DNA of 64,000 bases from an uncultured Sphingobacteriaceae bacterium (GTDB lineage Bacteria > Bacteroidota > Bacteroidia > Sphingobacteriales > Sphingobacteriaceae), in NCBI GenBank assembly GCA_946887045.1, contig CAMPKC010000001.1:1-64000 (forward strand). Reading direction: 5' to 3'. Both the position numbers and the translations under genes were made by a program. The notes under the pieces are model-generated. The model was not told the DNA's origin and did not search any database. It saw nothing but the letters and a program-made list of their open reading frames with translations. Positions 7,934-16,518 of this stretch are shown here, piece after piece (the stretch's first letter is position 1; every line of letters begins with the position of its first letter).

Positions 7934-10240
7934 TTAATTAGTCATCAAGACAACGTCCTTCTTTCTTGCTTCCGGCAAAACCTTCAAAAACTCCAATGCA
8001 CCATGTTTCCAGCTGCATTCGATGGTGGTTTGATATGGCGCATGAAGTTTAAAATGCACGTTTTTGTCTTTGGGCCAGGCAGGCAAAAGATATATCTTCT
8101 TGCCGTCTACCTGCATTAACATCTCCTGAAGGCCAATCATGCCGGACCCGCCCCAATTATGATCGGGAGTCCAGTCGAAACCGGGTCCCCAAAACGCAGG
8201 GAAACGGCGACCAGAATCTTTGAGTTTTAAAGACGTGAGCTGCCATGCTTCGTTAGTTAAACCAAGTCGGGCTGCAAAGATATTGTCCTGTTTCCAGCCA
8301 ACATGACTTCGAAATTTCAATACATCACTGTCGTATTTGAAAGTATTGATCGCAGTATCGAGGCCAGGTTTCCCTATTCCATATATCCCCCAGGGGAAAA
8401 TCGGGTACAACTGCGGACTTTCGGTATTGTTTATACGCTCCCAAAGTTTAGCTGGTGCGATTGTGGGTTTACCATTAAAATCGCGAAAGCTAAGAGGCGG
8501 AATTCGACTGAGCATAGTTTGCCATTCTTTACGCTTTTCTTCATCTAAATAAGATTTAGGAAGTTGCAGCAATCGGGTTAAAACAGTTCTTAGTGCTGCA
8601 ACGGTGGAATTTGCATTATAAGCCATTTTATAGGTTTCTGCTGCAGAACCCGGATATAAAACCAAGTGTCCGTTAGCATCGAAGGCTTTGCTCCCCCTTT
8701 GTTTAGCTAAATACTGATAATGCTCGTTGAAAAACGACAAACAACTTTCAATGAAGGGGATATATTGCTTGACATCTTTAGCAGCATAACGCTCAGTTTC
8801 CAACATCATTAAACAAAACTCTAAAACGGTATCCCATTCGTATTCCAGCCAGGCATTATGTTCCATGCCTTTATCGTAGTCTGCGGGGCGTTTCCAATTA
8901 TATTCAGCCGGATTCGGAAGGCCAAAATTTTCAAGCTGTTCTGTGAAGCTGGCACCTTTGTGCTTCCAATAATATTCGCTTCTTAATTCGGCATTTCTAA
9001 GTATCTGCAAGTAAAACTTAAATTGGGGCAGCATCAAATCGAAATCGCCGCTTTTAAGCATGGGCCAGTAAACGAGCCGCTGATTTTGTGCGGTATGGGT
9101 CCCTCCTCCCCAATTGCGGAAATCTGGAGTAAATTTTAAAGTGCTGTCTGTTAATGATGGATCATAAGTAAAGAGCCCGCCGTTAAATTTAGTCGGGTAA
9201 TTTCCAGACGCATTGCAGCCAAGCATGTATCGCATCAACTGGTAATTGCGTGTTACTTGCCAGGCTAAAGTATCCGATTTAGACTCGCCGGGCGTGATGT
9301 GAATAAAACTGCGTTTCCAGTAGTCGTTCCACCATCGCCGCGTTTTTTTGTCGGCCTGCTTTTGTCTCTTTGCGCCTTCTGATATTGAAGACTGCAAACC
9401 ACTTTTCCATTTCTCTATCGATGGTGTTCTTTGCGTATGAAGTGTTAAGCTTACTTCGTGAGTTCTAGCCGGTGATTTGCTTTTGAGACTCCAGCTTTTG
9501 TACTTTGTATCAATGTATTTTCCTTCAGAATTCTCCGCCGGAATGAAGTTCGACCCCTGAAGCTGTCCACCGAAAATGAGATTTTTAAGAGGATTGAAGA
9601 GCTGATCCTTTACAGAAGCCATGGCCTGTTGTTTAACCGTAACGTCGAAAACGGTATAATCCTGGTTCTGATGATAAAACTGAATGGCATTTTGTGTAAA
9701 ATCTATCACATCTCGCCTCGTTTTTACTTCACCTTGCGGCGCCCATTTGTAGGAGTTCTGGTTATTTTCTTTGCCTTTTAGAATCCTATCCTGATTGCGC
9801 CAGCTTTCATAACTGGCCGTGGCGGCGAGGGCTTGCTTACTATTTACCGTAACATACACTACCGGGCTAAACACATCAACCCGAAGTCTTACCTCAGTAA
9901 CTTGATTTCCTTTAACCGCTGTTATTGAAACATATCCATCGTTTAAGTGCAATTCTTGTTTAAATGAATCTGCTCCGTCAAGTGGATTGGGGGAAAGTGT
10001 CAACCGAACTCTTCCAAGTTTCAATAGGCTGTTATTTTCATCAAAGGCTCCTGAACGAGAGATGTAAAAAAGGATCTGGTTGTTTTCGGTCCAGACATTT
10101 AAACCAATGTCGCCGCCGCCCAAAGGCATAGATTCTGAGGAATTCTTAGACTGGCTCCTCCAGATTGGGTTATAGGTATTGAGTTGGGCTTGGGTAGTTA
10201 AGCTTAATAGGATGAGGAATATGGAAATGTATAATTTCAA
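7934..10240 (-). CDS. DUF5703-domain glycoside hydrolase, GH95-like
   Basis: Secreted or periplasmic glycosidase of 768 residues. A Sec signal peptide (1-18, ending TQAQ) leads into an N-terminal beta-sandwich containing SESMPLGGGDIGLNVW, typical of DUF5703, followed by an (alpha/alpha)6 barrel. That layout is shared with GH95 and related inverting families acting on fucose or galactose-type linkages. Motifs such as FPAFWGPGFDWTPDHNWGGSG (residues about 670-690) line the presumed catalytic cleft. The precise substrate is not readable. It is the last gene of the minus-strand locus, 61 bases after the esterase, so it probably shares that transcript. The C-terminus is intact and ends with a short beta-domain. 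Confidence 0.75.
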   Translation of the reverse strand: MKLYISIFLILLSLTTQAQLNTYNPIWRSQSKNSSESMPLGGGDIGLNVWTENNQILFYISRSGAFDENNSLLKLGRVRLTLSPNPLDGADSFKQELHLNDGYVSITAVKGNQVTEVRLRVDVFSPVVYVTVNSKQALAATASYESWRNQDRILKGKENNQNSYKWAPQGEVKTRRDVIDFTQNAIQFYHQNQDYTVFDVTVKQQAMASVKDQLFNPLKNLIFGGQLQGSNFIPAENSEGKYIDTKYKSWSLKSKSPARTHEVSLTLHTQRTPSIEKWKSGLQSSISEGAKRQKQADKKTRRWWNDYWKRSFIHITPGESKSDTLAWQVTRNYQLMRYMLGCNASGNYPTKFNGGLFTYDPSLTDSTLKFTPDFRNWGGGTHTAQNQRLVYWPMLKSGDFDLMLPQFKFYLQILRNAELRSEYYWKHKGASFTEQLENFGLPNPAEYNWKRPADYDKGMEHNAWLEYEWDTVLEFCLMMLETERYAAKDVKQYIPFIESCLSFFNEHYQYLAKQRGSKAFDANGHLVLYPGSAAETYKMAYNANSTVAALRTVLTRLLQLPKSYLDEEKRKEWQTMLSRIPPLSFRDFNGKPTIAPAKLWERINNTESPQLYPIFPWGIYGIGKPGLDTAINTFKYDSDVLKFRSHVGWKQDNIFAARLGLTNEAWQLTSLKLKDSGRRFPAFWGPGFDWTPDHNWGGSGMIGLQEMLMQVDGKKIYLLPAWPKDKNVHFKLHAPYQTTIECSWKHGALEFLKVLPEARKKDVVLMTN

Positions 10241-10301
10241 AATGCTTTTCTTTATTTAATTATTAACCAATCGGCCTACAACTCACAACCTTTAACCCCT
10301 C

Positions 10302-11738
10302 CTACCAATCATCCGTTCTAAACGAACTTGCAGGCAATCCTTCAGTACTAAAAAGATCTGCTACAACAAAATCCTTAAATGCATAACGCACAGCCACAGG
10401 CTCTTTAACCAATGATGAAGATACAGAAACCGAACTCCCGTTGAGGCTCGCTTTCGCAGGATGAAATATCTTGTCCGCTCCGGCAATTTCAAAATTTTGC
10501 AGTTCCTTGCTGAAAGAAGTTAATCCGTTACTGGCATTGTCGAAGCTTACTGTAGCCACATTGCCTTTTACCGACATAGATTTATACATTGGGCTGGCAA
10601 AACCGAAACCTTTTAATCCATAAGTATTTGCCAGTGCCAAAAGAGCCAGACGTTTGCCTCCTGCTTCTTTGTTGGCCGGGTGAATCATATTTTCTTCGCC
10701 AATATCCAGCACGACAGCCATCGCTGAGTTTGAAATTTTAGTTTGAGATTTACGCTGCGCATCACGCAAGTACGCTGAATTAAACTTTCCACCTTTGTTG
10801 TAAGGCGGTAATTGAGCGTAATTATAAGGAGCGATCTGCACATAATAGAATGGAAAATCACCTTGCTTCCATAAGGAGCGCCACTCTTTCACCATTGCCG
10901 GAAACATTTCTTCGTACCTGTCTGGGCGTTCATAGTTCGATTCGCCCTGGTAGAATATTGCACCTTTTATTCTGTAACCGGTTATCGGGTACAGCATTCC
11001 ATTAAACAATGTAGTCGGGGTGCGGCTAACAGCTTTTATAGTATCTCCCTTTGCCGGGATTTTTACTTCAGGAAATTGCCTTAAGTTTTCTGGTGACATC
11101 CATGCTTCAACAAAAGAACCGCTGAAACTTACATTAATCAAGCCTACCGGGACATCCAGCATCTCATTCAATAAGCGGCCGAAATAATATCCTGTTGCGC
11201 TGAAGTTAGATATATTCTCTGGATTTGCTTCTTTCCATGCTGATGGTTTACTGTTCTGCTGTAATTCGGTTATTGATGAGCGAGGTACTGTGTAAACCCT
11301 GATCTTACTGTTTTTCGATTTAAGTATGGCGTCATTCGAGCCTAAAATTGGCTGACCTTTGAAGCCTTTCATGGGCATTTCCATGTTCGACTGACCGCCG
11401 CAGATCCAAACCTCGCCAATCAAAACATTTTTTAGTTTGATCGCCTTCCCATCTGATATTGTAATCTCATAAGGACCGCCGGCTGTTGGAGTGGCAACTT
11501 TAACAAGCCACTTTCCCGAGGCATCAGCTTTCGCTGAATAGCTTTTACTATCCCACGAGGTTTTTACTTTTATGTTCTTACCGGCATCCGACCATCCCCA
11601 TAAAGGGACATCTGCTTTCTGTTGCAAAACCATGTTATCAGTAAATAAAGAGCCAAGTTTCACTTCTGCTCGTAATACTGAACAGCTAAAGAGAAAAACA
11701 ACAAAAAATGCAAAGTTCAAAAAGGATTTTTTACTCAT
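10302..11738 (-). CDS. sialate O-acetylesterase-like carbohydrate esterase
   Basis: Exported SGNH-type esterase of 478 residues that removes O-acetyl groups from sugars. In a pectin locus the target is more likely an acetylated pectic sugar than sialic acid. A Sec signal peptide (about 1-24) precedes a beta-sandwich with LFTDNMVLQQ, typical of the SASA family. The catalytic block GGQSNMEMP has nucleophile S117, and the C-terminal catalytic His is H353 in MIHPANK. Both residues are intact. Its ATG overlaps the stop of the BASS transporter gene by 4 bases (ATGA), which implies translational coupling. Annotation as 9-O-acetylesterase would be family transfer only. Confidence 0.88.
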   Translation of the reverse strand: MSKKSFLNFAFFVVFLFSCSVLRAEVKLGSLFTDNMVLQQKADVPLWGWSDAGKNIKVKTSWDSKSYSAKADASGKWLVKVATPTAGGPYEITISDGKAIKLKNVLIGEVWICGGQSNMEMPMKGFKGQPILGSNDAILKSKNSKIRVYTVPRSSITELQQNSKPSAWKEANPENISNFSATGYYFGRLLNEMLDVPVGLINVSFSGSFVEAWMSPENLRQFPEVKIPAKGDTIKAVSRTPTTLFNGMLYPITGYRIKGAIFYQGESNYERPDRYEEMFPAMVKEWRSLWKQGDFPFYYVQIAPYNYAQLPPYNKGGKFNSAYLRDAQRKSQTKISNSAMAVVLDIGEENMIHPANKEAGGKRLALLALANTYGLKGFGFASPMYKSMSVKGNVATVSFDNASNGLTSFSKELQNFEIAGADKIFHPAKASLNGSSVSVSSSLVKEPVAVRYAFKDFVVADLFSTEGLPASSFRTDDW

Positions 11739-13075
11739 TTTGATTCAATAATTTTTGACGAAGTAACCAGTGTTGGTTCATTTTTATTTGACAAGATCTC
11801 AGATTCCTCCTTCAAGGCCTGCTTTCTCCAGTAATTGGCGAGTATAGATCCCGAAATATTCATCCAGGGACTAAATACTGCTGCTGCCAAGCCAACGGTT
11901 CCCAGCTTCCCCATAGAGCCCGCCAGTCCGGAAGCCATTCCACCGTTTTGCAAACCGACTTCAAAAGCGATAGTACGTGCGGAGTTTTTGTTTAAGCCGA
12001 AAGCTCGACTTAACCAGTAACCAAGAAAATAACCTGCAGCATTATGAATAACAGCGGCAAGAAACAGGATCAAACCAACTTTTAAAAGATTGTCGCGACC
12101 TGCAGCCGTGGTTACAGTGGTAAAATATACTATCCCAAACATGGAGATATAAGGCATAAAACTATCGAGCTTAGGAAAAGCCTTTGAAAGAAGATGGTAG
12201 CCAACTCCCACCAGCACTGCACCTGCGAAAAAGCTAAAAATCTCTACCGATTGAAGAACACTCCCGGAAAGATTCAGACTTAAGTAACTCCAAACACCAA
12301 GACTCAGGCACAACAGCCAGATTGCAGAAATACCCGCAATAATCTTAACCGTATTCCAGCCTTTTGGCGAAGCCGTTTTCAGATAGTCGTGCAGCAAAGC
12401 CGCGCCGATCGGAACGATTACAATTTTGACAATTTCCATCATCATATTAATAAACTTCACTTCGATCAATGTGCCGGCAAATGTTCGCATCATAAAAGGT
12501 GTCATGATTGGGGCAATAAGTGTCGCAATAGCGGTAACCGTTACCGACAACGGTAAATTACCTTTGGCAATGTAGGTCATAACGTTCGATGCCAAGCCGC
12601 TTGAGCAAGCGCCAATCAGAACGATGCCCGCTGCCACTTCAGGTTCAAAATCAAACACTTTCGTAAGCAGAAAACCCACCAAAGGCATTATCGAAAACTG
12701 ACATAAAAGTCCAATTAATACTCCTTTTCCTGTACTGGCCAAGCCGGTAAAATCCTTTATCGCCATCTGGATACCCATACCGAACATCACCAGTTGCACT
12801 ACCAGCAGAATCAGCCATTTATTCCGGAGATCAAAATCGCCCCATTTTAAGAAAGCTGCCGGATAAATCATTCCAGCTACAACTGCAGTTATTATCCAAG
12901 CGGTGTACTGATAGTTAGATAAGGATGGTATTGCTCCGATTCCAATAGATGCGCTAAGGGAAAATGCCACGGCTGCCGGCTGCCATAAGGATGTATTACC
13001 GGTAATTAAACCTATGATTAGAATTATAAACGACAAAGCACTTATGCCCAGAAAAAGCTTACGAATGGTTTTCAT
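11735..13075 (-). CDS. bile acid:sodium symporter (BASS) family transporter
   Basis: Inner-membrane secondary transporter of 446 residues with about ten hydrophobic segments, including an extra N-terminal pair before the BASS core. VLIGACSSGLASNVMTY (about 150-175) and the later AFEVGLQNGGMASGLA (about 370-390) are the two crossover motifs that bind Na+ and substrate in BASS proteins. Known members carry organic acids such as bile acids, pyruvate or pantoate. Sitting between a RuBisCO-like/DUF1537 kinase module and an esterase, it may import the acid sugar that the module degrades. That is inferred from context. It begins 4 bases after the racemase-like gene and overlaps the esterase gene by 4 bases, so it lies inside one operon. 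Confidence 0.85.
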   Translation of the reverse strand: MKTIRKLFLGISALSFIILIIGLITGNTSLWQPAAVAFSLSASIGIGAIPSLSNYQYTAWIITAVVAGMIYPAAFLKWGDFDLRNKWLILLVVQLVMFGMGIQMAIKDFTGLASTGKGVLIGLLCQFSIMPLVGFLLTKVFDFEPEVAAGIVLIGACSSGLASNVMTYIAKGNLPLSVTVTAIATLIAPIMTPFMMRTFAGTLIEVKFINMMMEIVKIVIVPIGAALLHDYLKTASPKGWNTVKIIAGISAIWLLCLSLGVWSYLSLNLSGSVLQSVEIFSFFAGAVLVGVGYHLLSKAFPKLDSFMPYISMFGIVYFTTVTTAAGRDNLLKVGLILFLAAVIHNAAGYFLGYWLSRAFGLNKNSARTIAFEVGLQNGGMASGLAGSMGKLGTVGLAAAVFSPWMNISGSILANYWRKQALKEESEILSNKNEPTLVTSSKIIESK

Positions 13076-13079
13076 ACTG

Positions 13080-13745
13080 TTATTCTTTAGCTAAATCAGC
13101 AATGTGTTGCACCGCTAAACCGGGACTTGCAAGAATTGGCACTTTTTTATCTGCATCTGGCAACGTATCTACGACCCTTGCCATAGATGCTTGTGCGAGT
13201 ACAATTACATCAACCTGTGAAGAAAGCTCAATCAATGCTTTTGCTACCATCTGATCGTGTTTGTCGGTATCACCACTCATTAAGGCATCAAAAGCACCTT
13301 CGCACAATATAGATGTTAGTTCAATTTGCTTTCCGGCTGCCGTTGCTCTGCGTCGCACCAAATCACTCGTTGGTTCAAGAGTAGTAGGAAGAGTTGCGAT
13401 CACTCCGATTTTACTTCCCGTTTGAACGGCGATATCAGCCATCGCCTGATCTACACGCAGAACCGGAACATTAGTAAGAGCAGCGGATGCTTCCACGGCC
13501 GAACCAATAGATGAGCAGGTTACCATAATTAAATCCGCTCCGGCAGCTTCGGCAGAGCCTACATAATTAACTACGCGTCGTGCAGTATTATTGGTCAATT
13601 CATTTTTCGCGATAACGTCTTTTATTAGACTATCGTCGACGATGTTGAATACATTAACTCCCGGAAGGTAATCAGCGCAAAGTTTTTGAAATACCGGAAC
13701 CAGGGTCGCAGAAGTATGGATGAGCCCCAATGTTTTTATTTGCAT
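13080..13745 (-). CDS. Asp/Glu-racemase-superfamily protein with a single catalytic Cys
   Basis: Cytoplasmic protein of 221 residues with the Asp/Glu/hydantoin racemase fold. The first-half catalytic cysteine is present as C77 in VTCSSIGSA. The second-half position, Cys in true two-base racemases (GCTE-like), reads VLAQASMARV with no cysteine. A one-cysteine arrangement is known in decarboxylases and isomerases of this superfamily, for example arylmalonate decarboxylase and maleate isomerase variants, so amino-acid racemisation is unlikely. It lies 42 bases after the DUF1537 kinase and 4 bases before the BASS transporter. It therefore probably isomerises or decarboxylates an acid sugar in the same pathway. 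The reaction is not predictable from sequence. Confidence 0.8.
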   Translation of the reverse strand: MQIKTLGLIHTSATLVPVFQKLCADYLPGVNVFNIVDDSLIKDVIAKNELTNNTARRVVNYVGSAEAAGADLIMVTCSSIGSAVEASAALTNVPVLRVDQAMADIAVQTGSKIGVIATLPTTLEPTSDLVRRRATAAGKQIELTSILCEGAFDALMSGDTDKHDQMVAKALIELSSQVDVIVLAQASMARVVDTLPDADKKVPILASPGLAVQHIADLAKE

Positions 13746-13787
13746 ATTATATAGTTTTATTGCGTTAACTCGTGTTTTTAATAGATT

Positions 13788-15161
13788 TTAATTTCCTTTT
13801 AGCATTTCAAAATAATCTTCTTTCCCTACCTGCCCCCCTTTGAAGTTCATTTCCAAACCGTCGGTTTTCGAACCGGGGGCAAACGCCCTGCATAAGGGAG
13901 CGCCTGGAGCAAGCGGAGCGATCATTTCTACCGCCTCAATACCCATGGCTCTTGCTGCATGACTTGATGTATCGCCTCCTGCTATCACTACTCTTTTTAC
14001 TGATGTTCTTTCAGCGATAAGTTTAATTATCCGACCTAGAACCGTTCCGTATAAAACGGAGGTTTCTGTTTTTGCGATTCCCTTTGATTTGAAGATCTGG
14101 TCAGATTTTTCAACCCTCGGATCATCATTTCCACGACTTGTATGCAGAATAACATCCAATGTATTGTCAATATATTGAACAGCTTCCTGAACATAAGCCT
14201 CAATTAATTCAGTTGAAATTCCATCTCGTGCAAGCTTTTCGGTATCAATTGCAATCTCTTTAAAGCCGTGTGAAATTGCATAAGATATCTGTCCCGAGGT
14301 CACGGGAGAGCAACTACCTGAAACAACCAATAAAGGGCCGGTATTTCTCACTTCCTCCCATTCGGGCAGCTGAGCAAGCAGCCCTTTTCTTTGCCAATAA
14401 GCAGCCAAAGCCATCTCGATTCCGGATGAACCGGCGGAGAACAATATTTTATCTGCAGATGCATTATTGTCTATTAACTCACCGATAACAGACAGTTGCT
14501 GCTGGTACAGAGCATCAAATAGAATTATCTCTGACCCGGCTTTAAGTAATTTCTCGATTTCCTGATCCGTTTCTTCCACGGGCTTTTCAATCTGCAGAAT
14601 ATCAATGAGTCCGATTTTTTTTGCCGTTTGTTTAGCCAAATGAAGTCTCAAATCACTTTCATCGGCGGGAGTTGTTGGATGTTTGCTCATAGAAGGATGC
14701 CGATCGAGCCTGTAAATACTCCCTTCACTTCCGATGCCCATTTTCGCAAATAGATTTCCAAACACGCAGTGCCTTCCAAGAATGGGTGCAGCTACAACAA
14801 GAGGGATAAACTTAGATTCAAAAATCTTTGCTCCGATATCGATAGCTTTTCCTATACTTCCTATGGTCGGTGATGAGTCGAATGTAGAGCAAACTTTATA
14901 ATGAACATGGCGTGGATTTAAGGCTTTTAATGCCGTAAACGCAGGTTGTAGAGTATTCTCCATACCTTCCGGAGACATTGCCCTTGTCATACCGGCAACG
15001 CCAATTGCCTGTAATCCTTTATATCGCTGCAGTTGTTCTTTTGTGGGCGGAGCGATAAACAAAACAGTTTTTATTCCGGCGCGACTTAAAAACTCCAACG
15101 CATCCGTAGAGCCTGTAAAGTCGTCGCCATAAAAAGCCATTAAAAGTCTGTTCGCCTCCAT
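13788..15161 (-). CDS. DUF1537 four-carbon acid-sugar kinase family protein
   Basis: ATP-dependent kinase of 457 residues, DUF1537 family. The N-terminal domain carries the signature YGDDFTGSTD (residues 11-20), which binds the acid sugar. The C-terminal nucleotide-binding domain has VIAGGDTSSHAARAMG and LAPGAPLC. Family members phosphorylate D-threonate, erythronate-type acids or 3-oxo-isoapionate (OiaK). Its start overlaps the stop of the RuBisCO-like gene by one base (TAATG), so translation of the two is coupled. Pairing of a DUF1537 kinase with a RuBisCO-like protein is the arrangement of the oxo-isoapionate branch of D-apiose catabolism, so OiaK is the leading candidate. A different branched or C4-C6 acid sugar remains possible. 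Confidence 0.88.
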   Translation of the reverse strand: MEANRLLMAFYGDDFTGSTDALEFLSRAGIKTVLFIAPPTKEQLQRYKGLQAIGVAGMTRAMSPEGMENTLQPAFTALKALNPRHVHYKVCSTFDSSPTIGSIGKAIDIGAKIFESKFIPLVVAAPILGRHCVFGNLFAKMGIGSEGSIYRLDRHPSMSKHPTTPADESDLRLHLAKQTAKKIGLIDILQIEKPVEETDQEIEKLLKAGSEIILFDALYQQQLSVIGELIDNNASADKILFSAGSSGIEMALAAYWQRKGLLAQLPEWEEVRNTGPLLVVSGSCSPVTSGQISYAISHGFKEIAIDTEKLARDGISTELIEAYVQEAVQYIDNTLDVILHTSRGNDDPRVEKSDQIFKSKGIAKTETSVLYGTVLGRIIKLIAERTSVKRVVIAGGDTSSHAARAMGIEAVEMIAPLAPGAPLCRAFAPGSKTDGLEMNFKGGQVGKEDYFEMLKGN

Positions 15162-16402
15162 TACTTTGAACCGAATTTTTCTACCGATTTACCAAATTCA
15201 GAATATTTTACGGCAGCTTGTTCAACAGATAAACCATCCACTGCTGCTTCCCAGGCCTGATGCAATGCTCTGACTCCCCCAGCCGGACCGGCAGGGTGAG
15301 CCATAATTCCGCCGCCTGCCATGTACAATAGATCCACGGTTTTGGTGCGGCGATAGGTTTCAGGCGCTTGTCCACCCCATTGCCCCGACGAAACCACCGG
15401 TAAAACAGAAAAACCACCAAGCATAGGTTTTAAACATGCTTCTATCGAACGAACAACAGAATCATCAGATTCCCAGAATTTATTTTGGATACCATTTACA
15501 TGAATTTGATCGACACCTGCCAGTCTCCATAATTTTTGATACGCAGGAAACTCTATTCCGAGTAGAGGATGACGGTTCATCATTCCCCAGCCGTTACGGT
15601 GCCCGTGAATCGCCAAAGCACCAATATCACATATTTTCTTTGTTGCTGATATTCCTACACTATTTAAACTGATCATCGCGCAAGTTCCGCCTGACGAAAC
15701 AATTTTATCGTAGTTATGCTGCATTTCATCAATACCATCGCTGATATTGAAAGCGTACATCACTTTTTTGCCTGTTTTATCCGCATGGTCATTAATCACA
15801 CGCATTATAGCATCAACCCTTTTATCAAAAGGTGAATTTGCTGAAGAACCCAGTAATTCATCATCCTTTATAAAATCAATTCCCGCTTCGGCCAAAGTTT
15901 TAACAAGCTCTGCAGTTTGTTCGGGCGTCATGCCGATACTTGGCTTGATAATCGTTCCAATTAAAGGACGATCATAAGCACCGGTTAATTTTCTGCAGCC
16001 TTCAATGCCAAATTTCGGGCCCTTAAAAAATTGCGAATATGTATCAGGCAAGTCAATATCCATTAACTTCAAACCGGTAAATTGAGTTATCTCGTAAAGA
16101 TTTCCCTGCAAAGTTGAAATCAAAACAGGGAGGTTATAACCAAAGTTTTCTATCGACCATGAAACTTCAATCATTGCCCGATGATACTGTCCACTGGCTG
16201 ACGTGGCACCCGGAATTGCAGGCTCGGTTACTGTTTCTAACGGAGTTATAGATTCCACCCTCGCAGCAAAACGGCTCTTCAATTCCTCCGTTTCGCCGGG
16301 AACTTCAACAAATGTTCCTGACGATTGCTCGCCTGCGAGAACCTGTGCAGCTTTTTCAAGTTCAAAGGGAGTTTCTATGTAGTATTTTGCGGTTATCCTC
16401 AT
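15161..16402 (-). CDS. RuBisCO-like protein (form IV), candidate oxo-isoapionate 4-phosphate enzyme
   Basis: Cytoplasmic RuBisCO-superfamily protein of 413 residues, not a CO2-fixing RuBisCO. Retained core residues are K153 (TIIKPSIG), the carbamylated-Lys block K179-D180-D181-E182 (FIKDDE), H266/H268-R269 (IHGHRNG) and the phosphate-binding MAGGGIMAHP loop. Loop 6 is altered to HVNGIQNKFWES, unlike the GKLEG of true RuBisCO. RuBisCO-like proteins coupled to a DUF1537 kinase decarboxylate 3-oxo-isoapionate 4-phosphate (OiaX) or cleave it by transcarboxylation/hydrolysis (OiaT). Which of the two, or another substrate, cannot be told by eye. It is first in a five-gene coupled set that also contains the kinase, racemase-like protein, BASS transporter and esterase. 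Confidence 0.88.
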   Translation of the reverse strand: MRITAKYYIETPFELEKAAQVLAGEQSSGTFVEVPGETEELKSRFAARVESITPLETVTEPAIPGATSASGQYHRAMIEVSWSIENFGYNLPVLISTLQGNLYEITQFTGLKLMDIDLPDTYSQFFKGPKFGIEGCRKLTGAYDRPLIGTIIKPSIGMTPEQTAELVKTLAEAGIDFIKDDELLGSSANSPFDKRVDAIMRVINDHADKTGKKVMYAFNISDGIDEMQHNYDKIVSSGGTCAMISLNSVGISATKKICDIGALAIHGHRNGWGMMNRHPLLGIEFPAYQKLWRLAGVDQIHVNGIQNKFWESDDSVVRSIEACLKPMLGGFSVLPVVSSGQWGGQAPETYRRTKTVDLLYMAGGGIMAHPAGPAGGVRALHQAWEAAVDGLSVEQAAVKYSEFGKSVEKFGSK

Positions 16403-16410
16403 CGGAGTTG

Positions 16411-16467
16411 TAAGTTATAGGTTGTACGTTGTAAGTACTGCTTTGTTTTTTGGTTGTGAGTTGTGAG
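16411..16467. repeat. degenerate GTTGTAAG/GTTGTGAG repeats
   Basis: Upstream of the RuBisCO-like gene, the units GTTGTAAG, TTATAG, GTTGTACG, TTGTAAG and GTTGTGAGTTGTGAG follow one another. A related piece, CCTACAACTCACAACC, occurs in the opposite orientation just before the DUF5703 gene near 10276-10291. It could be a slipped-strand repeat or a regulatory leader. I see no hairpin. Confidence 0.4.
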
Positions 16468-16518
16468 TATTACAGTAGCCTTATTCATCATTCCTACTTC
16501 ATCATTCATAACTGGAAA

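Noticed and set aside
10302..11738. A sialic-acid catabolic locus
   Set aside because: The esterase is of the sialate-O-acetylesterase family, but no sialidase, lyase or N-acetylmannosamine gene is present; the neighbours point to pectin.
15161..16402. A true CO2-fixing RuBisCO
   Set aside because: Loop 6 is altered, the protein is only 413 residues, and there is no phosphoribulokinase or small subunit. Its partner is a DUF1537 kinase.
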